In this document: in pieces, positions 14,476 through 21,051 of the stretch
How the letters are laid out: each line of letters starts with the position of its first letter
How positions within the stretch are numbered: position 1 is the stretch's first letter
Assembly (NCBI GenBank): GCA_023134135.1
Contig: JAGLVB010000013.1
Location: 1 to 51,880 of the forward strand
DNA length: 51,880 bases
Source of the DNA: Candidatus Aenigmatarchaeota archaeon
Lineage (GTDB): Archaea > Aenigmatarchaeota > Aenigmatarchaeia > QMZS01
Reading direction: 5' to 3'
The notes under the pieces: model-generated
What the model was told of the DNA's origin: nothing
What the model saw: the letters and a program-made list of their open reading frames with translations, nothing else
Database searches by the model: none
Made by a program: the position numbers and the translations under genes

Positions 14476-14518
14476 ATGTGAACTTAAATCCTAAAAATCT
14501 TGGTGTTTAAAGCCAAAA
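14476..14518 (+). repeat. 43-bp direct repeat, copy 2
   Basis: This is the second copy of the repeat at 13931-13973, with two mismatches in an AT run at its centre. It lies 545 bases from copy 1 and 58 bases before the AAA+ gene start. Such conserved, non-palindromic sequence near both ends of the array suggests duplication or a second protein-binding element. Confidence 0.85.
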
Positions 14519-14575
14519 TAAGAAGTTCTCCTCAGCAAGATAATATTGTGTGAAGTTCACATGAACTTAAATATT

Positions 14576-15634
14576 ATGGGAGAAATAGAAAATTATAGAA
14601 ATTGGTTGGAAAAACAAGGTCTATCTAAAAATCCTTTCACACTTGAAATTAATCCCTCACTTCTTGTTGGATATGAAAAACAAATAACAAACCTTCTAAA
14701 AAATATAGAACAAAAACAAAAATTAATATTAATCAGCGGCGCAACCGGAAGCGGAAAAACAAGCTTGATTACTTATTTAATTTCCAAAAATAATAAGTTC
14801 ATTTTCCTGAGCAAGCCCCCAAGACAAACATCTCAGTTAATTAATATCTCAGATAAGTTTATTAAAGAATTGCCTTTATTTTCAAGAATATTTATAAAAA
14901 AACCAAAAAAAATTGAAGATGTCCCGCAATTTTTGAACAATATTATAAAAGAACCTAAAGTGCTCTATATAGATGAAATACATGAAGCAAGTATTGAGGT
15001 ATTGGAATGGTTTAGAATAATATCAGATCAGGTTCAAAATCTATCAATAATTTTCTCAGGTCTCCCAATATTTGATGAAATATTGACAAAAAACCTGGAA
15101 ACCCTTAAAAAAAGAATTATTGAAAAAATAGAACTTAATGCTCTGACAAAAGAAGAAACAGAACAATTAATAAGAAAAAGAATTGAATTTGTTGGGGGGA
15201 AGGGTATAAATCCATTCACACCAGAAACTATAGATTATATATATAATAGAACAGGTGGATTTCCAAGGGATATTATAATTCTATGTAATAAATTGTTAAA
15301 TACAACCGCAGAAAATAATACTGAATATATAGATATAAATTTAATAAAAGAAAAACCTGATAAAATTGAAAAAGTAAATGATTTTGGAAAACTCACAAAT
15401 TTATCTGTAAAACAGAAAAAAATAATAGAACTTATCCTTGAACACGAACCAATAGCGCCAAATAAACTTATTGAATTTACAACAGAATATCCCTCAGAAA
15501 AACATGCTTTGAGAGCAGTAAATAATTTATTAAAAAGACTTATATTTGAAGGTTATGTTGAAAGGAAAAAAACCGGAAAAACATATATTTATAATCTTAC
15601 ACCCTCAACACGAACTTTATTAATAAAATCTTAG
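14576..15634 (+). CDS. AAA+ ATPase with C-terminal winged helix, Orc/TniB-like
   Basis: This 352-residue protein has Walker A GATGSGKTS (55-63), Walker B V-L-Y-I-D-E-I-H (129-136), sensor 1 in I-I-F-S-G-L-P near 158 and a sensor-2-like G-G-F-P-R-D near 227. A winged-helix domain (about 277-350) ends it. The order matches Orc1/Cdc6-type initiators and also TniB/ExeA-type DNA-bound ATPases, but similarity to the canonical Cdc6 next door is low outside the motifs. I prefer ATG 14576; an in-frame TTG at 14546 would read through the last array palindrome. Its position between the array and the ORB origin suggests it acts on one or both. AAA+ and winged helix are secure; initiator function is inferred. 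Confidence 0.8.
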   Translation: MGEIENYRNWLEKQGLSKNPFTLEINPSLLVGYEKQITNLLKNIEQKQKLILISGATGSGKTSLITYLISKNNKFIFLSKPPRQTSQLINISDKFIKELPLFSRIFIKKPKKIEDVPQFLNNIIKEPKVLYIDEIHEASIEVLEWFRIISDQVQNLSIIFSGLPIFDEILTKNLETLKKRIIEKIELNALTKEETEQLIRKRIEFVGGKGINPFTPETIDYIYNRTGGFPRDIIILCNKLLNTTAENNTEYIDINLIKEKPDKIEKVNDFGKLTNLSVKQKKIIELILEHEPIAPNKLIEFTTEYPSEKHALRAVNNLLKRLIFEGYVERKKTGKTYIYNLTPSTRTLLIKS

Positions 15635-15635
15635 T

Positions 15636-15660
15636 CCTACCCTTTAGTTTCCTATGGAAC
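15636..15660 (-). promoter_or_regulatory. Left ORB-like origin recognition box (minus strand)
   Basis: Read on the minus strand, the site is GTTCCA-TA-GGAAAC-TAAAGGG. It closely follows the archaeal origin recognition box pattern (TTCCA-GT-GGAAAC-nAAGGGGG). It starts 1 base after the AAA+ gene stop and points away from the AT-rich tract, opposite to the right-hand box. Confidence 0.6.
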
Positions 15661-15823
15661 TTAAAAATAATTTTTTTGTCGGCAGACACATAAAATCAAA
15701 ATTAAAAAAATAATTTTTTCATATTTTTATTAATTTTTAAAAATATTTATAATAAATGTATTATATAACTATATATTATAGATATTACACAGTAATAATT
15801 ATCAATAAATATAATTATAATAA
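15661..15823. other. AT-rich duplex-unwinding region between ORBs
   Basis: These 163 bases between the two inverted ORB-like boxes are extremely A/T-rich, with runs such as AATTTTTTT and TAATTTTTAAAAATATTTATAATAAATG. This is the expected place for initial melting in an archaeal origin. An open frame crosses it in phase with cdc6, but its residues (Tyr/Ile/Asn-rich) look like translated AT noise. A TATTACA-type palindrome lies inside. Confidence 0.65.
15783..15797. promoter_or_regulatory. TATTACACAGTAATA near-palindrome upstream of cdc6
   Basis: TATTAC-ACA-GTAATA differs by one base from a perfect TATTACA-N-TGTAATA site such as those at 4581 and 13304. It lies 118-132 bases before the cdc6 start, inside the AT-rich origin tract, where a bound protein could influence melting or cdc6 transcription. 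Confidence 0.4.
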
Positions 15824-15845
15824 GTCCAGTGGAAATGAGGGGGTC
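15824..15845 (+). promoter_or_regulatory. Right ORB origin recognition box
   Basis: TCCAGTGGAAATGAGGGGGT (15825-15844) is a near-exact archaeal origin recognition box, with the TCCAGTGGAAA dyad half followed by the G-string. Orc1/Cdc6 binds such boxes through its winged helix and AAA+ initiator motif. It lies 70 bases before the cdc6 start, in inverted orientation to the box at 15636-15660. Confidence 0.85.
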
Positions 15846-15886
15846 ACGTTACCATACTTAATAATATATTCTCTTGTCGAGAAGTC

Positions 15887-15894
15887 TATATATA
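15887..15894 (+). promoter_or_regulatory. TATA box of cdc6-GINS operon
   Basis: TATATATA lies 21-28 bases before ATG 15915, the spacing expected for a transcript with little or no leader. This supports the downstream start over the longer open frame that begins at 15756. Confidence 0.6.
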
Positions 15895-15914
15895 GTTCCA
15901 AAGGAAATATAGGT

Positions 15915-17111
15915 ATGCAGGAGAAACTTAGAAATTATTTTTCAGAATATCTGAATAAAGAAAGTTTTTTTATTGACAAAAAATTATTAACTCATAGCTA
16001 TGTGCCAGAAGAGATATTACACCGTGATGAACAAATTTCAACAATCGCAAAAATTCTCGCTCCTTCTTTGAAATTAGAACAACCTTCAAATTTATTTATT
16101 TATGGCACCACAGGAACAGGAAAATCAGTGGCCATAAAATATATATTTAATGAAATGCTCGCGGCGAATACTTCAAATTTTAATGCGATTTATGTTAATT
16201 GTAAATTAAGGAAGGTGTCTGATACAGAATATAGGATGCTGGCATATATCCTAAGAGAACTGAATTTCAAGGTTCCGGACACAGGTCTGCCAACAGAAAC
16301 ATTATATACTAAATTATTTGAATTAGTGGATTCAAAAAAACAGATAATTATTCTGGCTTTGGATGAACTTGATGTTTTAATAAATAAAATAGGTGATGAG
16401 ATTTTATATAACCTGACAAGGATAAATTCAGAATTAGTAAATTCAAAAATAAGTATTATTGGAATTTCAAATGATATTTCATTTACTGATAAATTAGACC
16501 CAAGAGTAAAAAGTTCTTTATCCGAGGAAGAAATTATTTTCCCTCCTTATAATGCCCCCCAATTAAATGATATAATTGAACAAAGGGCAAATAAAGCGCT
16601 TAAACAGGATGTTTATTCTGAAGGTGTTATAAGAAAATGCGCTGCCATAGCCGCTCAGGAGCAGGGAGATGCAAGGAGGGCTTTGGATATGATAAGAGTT
16701 GCTGCGGAAATTGCTGAGAGGAATGATGAAATAAAAATCACTGAAAAACATGTGGGTTTGGCAGAACAAAAACTTGAATTAGACCGCGTTGTGGAATTGG
16801 CAAAAATGCAGCCAAGACATTCACAAGTAACTCTTTATTCAATATTGAAATTATTTGAAAAAAGCGAGGATAATATATTAACAGGAGATGTTTATGAAAT
16901 TTATACTCAATTATGCAAGAGAAATGGGTATAGAATTTTAACACAAAGAAGAATATCTGATTTAATTTCAGAACTTAATATGTTAGGTATAATTTCAACA
17001 AAAGTTATTTCAAAAGGGAGGTATGGGAGGACAAGGGAAATCAGGCTCGCAATTGCAAAAAAACCCTTTGATATTTTAAAAAACCATTTTTCCACATTAT
17101 TTGAAATATGA
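15915..17111 (+). CDS. cdc6: Origin-binding initiator Orc1/Cdc6
   Basis: This 398-residue AAA+ initiator binds ORB sites and loads MCM. Walker A is GTTGTGKS at about 64-71, Walker B lies in I-I-L-A-L-D-E-L-D near 145-153 and sensor 1 in G-I-S-N-D near 183. The initiator-specific segment L-D-P-R-V-K-S-S-L lies near 194 and sensor 2 is G-D-A-R-R-A-L-D near 251. A C-terminal winged helix begins at about 295. I chose ATG 15915 because the frame upstream to 15756 runs through the AT-rich tract, the ORB and the TATA box, and because family length is about 400. Its stop overlaps the GINS start (ATGA). The assignment is secure. Confidence 0.97.
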   Translation: MQEKLRNYFSEYLNKESFFIDKKLLTHSYVPEEILHRDEQISTIAKILAPSLKLEQPSNLFIYGTTGTGKSVAIKYIFNEMLAANTSNFNAIYVNCKLRKVSDTEYRMLAYILRELNFKVPDTGLPTETLYTKLFELVDSKKQIIILALDELDVLINKIGDEILYNLTRINSELVNSKISIIGISNDISFTDKLDPRVKSSLSEEEIIFPPYNAPQLNDIIEQRANKALKQDVYSEGVIRKCAAIAAQEQGDARRALDMIRVAAEIAERNDEIKITEKHVGLAEQKLELDRVVELAKMQPRHSQVTLYSILKLFEKSEDNILTGDVYEIYTQLCKRNGYRILTQRRISDLISELNMLGIISTKVISKGRYGRTREIRLAIAKKPFDILKNHFSTLFEI

Positions 17112-17713
17112 TATTAACATATGAAAAAATCCGGGAATTAAAACAACTTGAAAAACAAGATAAATTACAGGATTTACCTGAAAATTTTTCAATAGCTGTT
17201 GCTGAATACATTAATTTGAAGAAAGGGTCAGACGAAGAGGTTTCAGCAAAGAGTTTAATTAAGAGTTTGTATGATTTAAGAAAGAAGAAAATTATTAATT
17301 TAGCGGGATTATTTTACAAAACAGATAAAATTCCAGAAAATATAGAGGGTATGGAGGAAGAATTATATTTAAATACAGTAGAAATAATGAGAAAATATAA
17401 CATTTCTTTTGAAGGATTATTTAATAAACAATCTGAAACCGAAAGAACAGAATCAAAAAATAATAAACAATATTCTCAGAGCACAAAAACTAAAAATATG
17501 TTTAATTCTCTACAAATTAAAGAAGATACCGCAAACAAACCTTATGATAATAATTCACAAGAAAATAAATTAAAGGTTGTATTTTTATCAGATATACCTG
17601 AAATCATAACCCCTACAGGGGAAATATGTTCTTTCAAAAAAGAAGAAGAAAAGGAACTTAACACCGAATTTGCAATACAGCTTAAAGAACAGGGGTTTTG
17701 TAGATTTAAATAA
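17108..17713 (+). CDS. GINS complex subunit, Gins15/51 type
   Basis: This 201-residue protein joins MCM and the Cdc45/RecJ-like protein in the archaeal replicative helicase complex. The all-helical A domain comes first, with the L-P-E-N-F-S-I-A-V-A-E-Y-I region near 24-36 and the L-Y-D-L-R-K-K-K-I-I-N-L-A helix near 56-69. A poorly conserved Asn/Ser/Lys-rich linker (about 105-150) follows, and the small beta B domain (V-V-F-L-S-D-I-P-E-I) ends the protein. The A-then-B order marks the Gins15/51 class rather than Gins23. The gene starts inside the cdc6 stop codon, so initiator and helicase accessory are translationally coupled. The call rests on order and pattern, since identity in this family is low. 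Confidence 0.8.
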   Translation: MILTYEKIRELKQLEKQDKLQDLPENFSIAVAEYINLKKGSDEEVSAKSLIKSLYDLRKKKIINLAGLFYKTDKIPENIEGMEEELYLNTVEIMRKYNISFEGLFNKQSETERTESKNNKQYSQSTKTKNMFNSLQIKEDTANKPYDNNSQENKLKVVFLSDIPEIITPTGEICSFKKEEEKELNTEFAIQLKEQGFCRFK

Positions 17714-17722
17714 TAATTATAT

Positions 17723-18109
17723 ATGGATGTTGTAGTATCTGCGGTTTTGGTTCTTGTGCTTTCTTTATCTGTAGTTGGCATGGTGATACAATATGGCGCT
17801 CCTTTAATACAGGAACAGAAACAGGAGATGGATTTTGAACAGGGAAAAAATCTGGTAAATTATCTCTCTCTCACAGTTTCTGATTTAATTTCAGAGCCTA
17901 TAAATTCTTCAAGAGTAATTGAATTGAGCTTAAGAAAAGGTAAAATAGAATTCTTAGATAATAAAATATCTTTTTACCTTGGGTATCAAGAATACAATAA
18001 AGAGTTTTCAAAAGTAATATTCTCAGAGATAGATATTCTAATAGGAGAGACAAAAGTAAGGCTTACTAAGAAATTGAAGGACGAAATAGAAGTGGAATTA
18101 ATAGGTTAA
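17723..18109 (+). CDS. Type IV pilin-like N-terminal domain protein
   Basis: This 128-residue protein has an N-terminal hydrophobic helix (about residues 4-26, V-V-S-A-V-L-V-L-V-L-S-L-S-V-V-G-M-V-I) and a Gln/Glu-rich stalk (L-I-Q-E-Q-K-Q-E-M). A beta-rich soluble domain follows. This fits archaeal class III signal/pilin-like or archaellin-like proteins, although the short leader lacks an obvious basic-Gly cleavage site. It starts 9 bases after the GINS stop in the same direction and looks co-transcribed with cdc6-GINS, an odd place for a surface protein. It could instead be a simple single-pass membrane protein. Moderately sure. Confidence 0.5.
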   Translation: MDVVVSAVLVLVLSLSVVGMVIQYGAPLIQEQKQEMDFEQGKNLVNYLSLTVSDLISEPINSSRVIELSLRKGKIEFLDNKISFYLGYQEYNKEFSKVIFSEIDILIGETKVRLTKKLKDEIEVELIG

Positions 18110-18182
18110 TTCTTAAATAATTAAGGTCTTACTATATAATTTAGTGTGGGTTTTGTTTATTCCTCAATAGGTTTAATACCCC

Positions 18183-18260
18183 GCAGCTCATTCACCCTTT
18201 AGATGATATATCATTAGCAAAGCTAACGAATGTGCTGCAAAGTGAGTGGAGCGAAGGGCG
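18183..18260. repeat. Nested stem-loop structure between convergent genes
   Basis: An outer stem pairs GCAGCTCATTC (18183-18193) with GAATGTGCTGC (18228-18238), with one mismatch. Inside are the palindrome ATGATATATCAT (18203-18214) and the hairpin TTAGC-AAA-GCTAA (18214-18226). The gap from 18110 to 18264 has no gene. It separates convergent transcripts and may act as a two-way transcript end. Confidence 0.5.
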
Positions 18261-18264
18261 ATAT

Positions 18265-18891
18265 TTAAGTTAATTTAAGAATACCCTCAATATTTTTAAA
18301 GATATAATTTGGTTTTATTTTTTCAGCGGATTTTTTATTTAACACCCCTGTAAGAACAGCGCAGGAGTTTATTTTTGCGTTCTTTGCCATTTGAATATCA
18401 TAAGGAGAATCTCCAATAAATATTGTTTCATTTTTCTCGATTTTAAGGTGTTTTAAGATTTTAAAAATCATTTCAGGGTCTGGTTTGGTTTTTTTAACTT
18501 CTTCTGAGCAGATATGATAATCAATATATTCACTTAAATCATATTTTTCAATGATTTTATCAACAAGATAATTATTATTTCCTGTGGCAATCGCAATTTT
18601 CATATTTTTTTGTTTTAATTGCCTGAATGTTTTTTCAACAAAAGGAAATAGTTTAAATTTTTCAATACCAATTTTATCTTTTTCCATCTTAAAATATTTT
18701 ATTATTTCTTCTTTATTTTCCGGAGTAAAATATTCAATAATTTCTGTATAAGGTTTGCCAAATTGATTTTTAATATCTCTTTCATTAACTTCCATTCTAT
18801 ATTTTTTAAATGTTTTTTTGAAAAGGGAAGCCCATATATTAATAGAATTTGTTAATGTTCCATCCAAATCAAAAATAAAAGCTTTAAACAT
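18265..18891 (-). CDS. HAD-superfamily phosphatase, phosphoglycolate phosphatase-like
   Basis: This 208-residue protein contains all four HAD motifs: D-L-D-G-T with catalytic aspartates at 8 and 10, the motif II Thr in I-A-T-G-N near 103, motif III Lys in K-T-K-P-D near 136, and motif IV G-D-S-P-Y-D near 161. A helical cap (about 15-85) places it in subfamily I with beta-phosphoglucomutase and phosphoglycolate phosphatase enzymes. The substrate cannot be read from sequence. It follows the TBP gene on the same strand after a 15-base gap, probably as a transcription unit. The family is secure; the specific activity is unknown. Confidence 0.85.
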   Translation of the reverse strand: MFKAFIFDLDGTLTNSINIWASLFKKTFKKYRMEVNERDIKNQFGKPYTEIIEYFTPENKEEIIKYFKMEKDKIGIEKFKLFPFVEKTFRQLKQKNMKIAIATGNNNYLVDKIIEKYDLSEYIDYHICSEEVKKTKPDPEMIFKILKHLKIEKNETIFIGDSPYDIQMAKNAKINSCAVLTGVLNKKSAEKIKPNYIFKNIEGILKLT

Positions 18892-18906
18892 AAAAAAAGT
18901 AAAAAA

Positions 18907-19440
18907 TTAAGAATACTTCTTTAGTTTTTTTTCAATCAAACCTAAACCCTCTTTAGCGTCGCTTATCTTTTTCCCGCCAACACAAACAATACTCCCGCTT
19001 GAGAATACAAGGAAAGATACTTTTGGTTCTGTTAACCTGCATATAAGACCTGGGAAATTCTCAGGTTCATATTCTGAGTCTTCCATCTTAAAAGCAAGAT
19101 TTTCAAGATTTAAATCATAGCCTAAAGTGCCTACAGCAACGATATTCTCAATTTTTGTTTTGTATTTATCTTCTATTTTTACACCAAGTTTTTTTATCAT
19201 TTTCATTATTTTTTCTATTCCTGCTTTGGCTTCTTTCTCTGTTTTTGAACCAACACACACAATAGTTCCTGACCTGAAAACAAGAGCTGTGATGTTTGGA
19301 TCTTTTAATCTCATTACGAGTCCGGGAAATGCTTCTGGTTCATATTCTGCATCCACATATTCCTCTGCAATTTTCGTTAAAGGAAATATAGCTTCTACAT
19401 GCGCGGATACGACCACATTTTGAATTTTTATTTCTTCCAT
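18907..19440 (-). CDS. tbp: TATA-box-binding protein
   Basis: This 177-residue general transcription factor has the two direct TBP repeats. Each has the F-P-G-L strand, a V-F-x-S-G strand (A-L-V-F-R-S-G-T near 55, F-L-V-F-S-S-G-S near 146) and the I-V-C-V-G segment that inserts into the minor groove. The length fits archaeal TBPs, with only a short C-terminal tail. A clear TATA element (CTATATATAA on the plus strand) lies 29-38 bases upstream of its ATG. The HAD phosphatase lies immediately downstream. The assignment is secure. Confidence 0.98.
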   Translation of the reverse strand: MEEIKIQNVVVSAHVEAIFPLTKIAEEYVDAEYEPEAFPGLVMRLKDPNITALVFRSGTIVCVGSKTEKEAKAGIEKIMKMIKKLGVKIEDKYKTKIENIVAVGTLGYDLNLENLAFKMEDSEYEPENFPGLICRLTEPKVSFLVFSSGSIVCVGGKKISDAKEGLGLIEKKLKKYS

Positions 19441-19468
19441 TATAGAAACATTAAAATATTAATTAAAG

Positions 19469-19478
19469 CTATATATAA
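19469..19478 (-). promoter_or_regulatory. TATA box of the TBP gene
   Basis: Read on the minus strand, TTATATATAG lies 29-38 bases before the TBP start codon. This is a good archaeal TATA element and implies that TBP controls its own transcript like any other gene. Confidence 0.5.
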
Positions 19479-19498
19479 GATTATTTAGTAAAGGTTAT

Positions 19499-20992
19499 CT
19501 ATTTTTTAATAACTTGTTTTGTTAAATCAATTATTTCCTTGATATTGATTACTTTAAGGAAAATCAACAAACCGACAAATAAAATAATGGAGGTGGAAAA
19601 ACAGATAATCACTTCGAGAATTAGATTAGAGGTGATAATCAAATTCTTTAACAGATAGATGGATAAAAGTGAAACAACTCCTGAGACTAAAGTAAGACCC
19701 CATTCCCTAAAAGGAATTTTTATTTTTATTAATTTTCTTAATTCCACAAAACTGAATAAAAACATTGTGATATAAGTAATTAAAGTAGATATTGCAGCCC
19801 CGGTAATCCCGATTATTGGAATAAACACCAAATTTCCTATTAGATTTAGTGTTGCTCCCAGATATATTATTTTTGTGTATTTTTTAGGTTTACCCAGTCC
19901 GTTAAAAATAACCCCATTTATCTGGACTATTGAGAAAAAGAGAGCTCCAATTGCAAGGATTTTTAAAACATCTGAGCCCTGCGCATAAAAAGAACCGAAG
20001 AATAGGTTAAGAAGTTCTTTTGAGAAAGAGAAAGCCATTAGAGAAAGTGGAATTATCACAATCCAGATATACCTGTAAATAAGGGAAATTCCTTTTTCCA
20101 GACCTTTTATTTTTTTGGTTTTTAATTCCACCACAAGTGGGAATAAAACTGTTGAGAATGCGCCTGAAAAAAACCAAAGAAGTCTTGCTGTTGGCTGGGC
20201 GGTCTGGTAAATACCAACTTTTTCCAAACCAAGAAAAAATGTAATTAAGATTGTGTCTGTATCTCCTATAATCATACCTGCGGCTGAGGATAGCATTAGA
20301 GGCAATCCATATAAAACCAACTTTTTTGACAATTCTTTATTGAAGCTTAGTTTTACTTTAGGAATTAATTTCAATACTAAAGGGGAGAATAAAAGAAATA
20401 CAAAAATATAGGAACACAGGAAACCGATAGCAGGCGAAAGATAAGAGAAATTTAATAAGATAAATAAATAGGTAAAACCAAACCAAGACCATAACCTGCA
20501 GAATTCCACAAAAGCATACATTCTCATTTTTTGGAAACCCTGAAGCACCCCATAGAAGGTACTAAAACCAACCTGTACAAAATAAGTGATTGCGAGTATT
20601 TTTAAAACAAAGACTCCTTTTGAAATATCACCTGAAAGATGAAGATAATTTATTGCGAAAAACTCAGCGAAAGTGAAAATAATACCTGTAATAATCAAAG
20701 CAAATATCATATGAACAAAAAATACAAAATAAATAGAACTTTTTAATTCTTTAAGTTTGTTGCCTGATTTGAATTTTGAGATGTGGTAAACCAGACTCCC
20801 GGATAATCCAAAATCATTAAATAAAGCAAATAAACCAACTAAAGAAAGACAAGCATAGAATAACCCATAATCTGCGGGAGTGAGATTTGAAGTAAGGATA
20901 AACCTAAGGGAATAAGAAGCTATTGCTCCAAGGATGCTAAACAAGAAGATGAAGAAAGCTCCTGAAGCTGCTTTTTTCAGATAGTTAACCAT
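19499..20992 (-). CDS. Polysaccharide flippase, Wzx/RfbX (MATE-like) family
   Basis: This 497-residue integral membrane protein has about 12-14 helices. The opening helix and the segment S-Y-S-L-R-F-I-L-T-S-N-L-T-P-A-D-Y-G-L-F are the family signature of lipid-linked oligosaccharide flippases. It moves a lipid-linked glycan across the membrane. It is the first gene of the surface-glycan island and is divergent, by 59 bases, from a decayed UDP-GlcNAc 2-epimerase gene. Length and helix number are normal. The family call is strong; the glycan is unknown, though the island suggests an amino- or deoxy-sugar polymer. Confidence 0.9.
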   Translation of the reverse strand: MVNYLKKAASGAFFIFLFSILGAIASYSLRFILTSNLTPADYGLFYACLSLVGLFALFNDFGLSGSLVYHISKFKSGNKLKELKSSIYFVFFVHMIFALIITGIIFTFAEFFAINYLHLSGDISKGVFVLKILAITYFVQVGFSTFYGVLQGFQKMRMYAFVEFCRLWSWFGFTYLFILLNFSYLSPAIGFLCSYIFVFLLFSPLVLKLIPKVKLSFNKELSKKLVLYGLPLMLSSAAGMIIGDTDTILITFFLGLEKVGIYQTAQPTARLLWFFSGAFSTVLFPLVVELKTKKIKGLEKGISLIYRYIWIVIIPLSLMAFSFSKELLNLFFGSFYAQGSDVLKILAIGALFFSIVQINGVIFNGLGKPKKYTKIIYLGATLNLIGNLVFIPIIGITGAAISTLITYITMFLFSFVELRKLIKIKIPFREWGLTLVSGVVSLLSIYLLKNLIITSNLILEVIICFSTSIILFVGLLIFLKVINIKEIIDLTKQVIKK

Positions 20993-21051
20993 AATAACTT
21001 ATTCTGGTTTTTTAGATGGTTTGAAAGGATTAATTTTTCAGAAATATATTT

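Larger units (their letters stand above)
13806..14566 (+). repeat. Helically phased GTTCACGTGAAC palindrome and half-site array
   Basis: Between the winged-helix gene and the AAA+ gene, six perfect GTTCACGTGAAC palindromes start at 13806, 13898, 14001, 14134, 14288 and 14442. Degenerate copies start at 14073, 14206 and 14555. The one at 14134 extends to a perfect 22-base palindrome (14129-14150). Single half-sites (GTGAAC, usually within ACGTGAACTTAA) all point the same way, at 13831, 13933, 14026, 14037, 14098, 14159, 14170, 14231, 14261, 14313, 14324, 14467 and 14478. No coding frame fits. The layout resembles an iteron origin or a centromere. It is not a CRISPR: there are no constant spacers and no cas genes. 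Confidence 0.9.

Noticed and set aside
13806-14566. CRISPR array
   Set aside because: The repeats are 12-bp palindromes with variable gaps and extra half-sites. There are no equal-length unique spacers and no cas genes.
14546-14575. Longer start for the AAA+ gene (TTG 14546)
   Set aside because: It would translate the last array palindrome. ATG 14576 gives the normal N-terminus and leaves the array noncoding.
15756-15914. 53-codon N-terminal extension of Cdc6
   Set aside because: The stretch is AT-tract, ORB and TATA sequence, and its translation is Tyr/Ile/Asn noise. ATG 15915 has a TATA box at the right distance and gives the family length.
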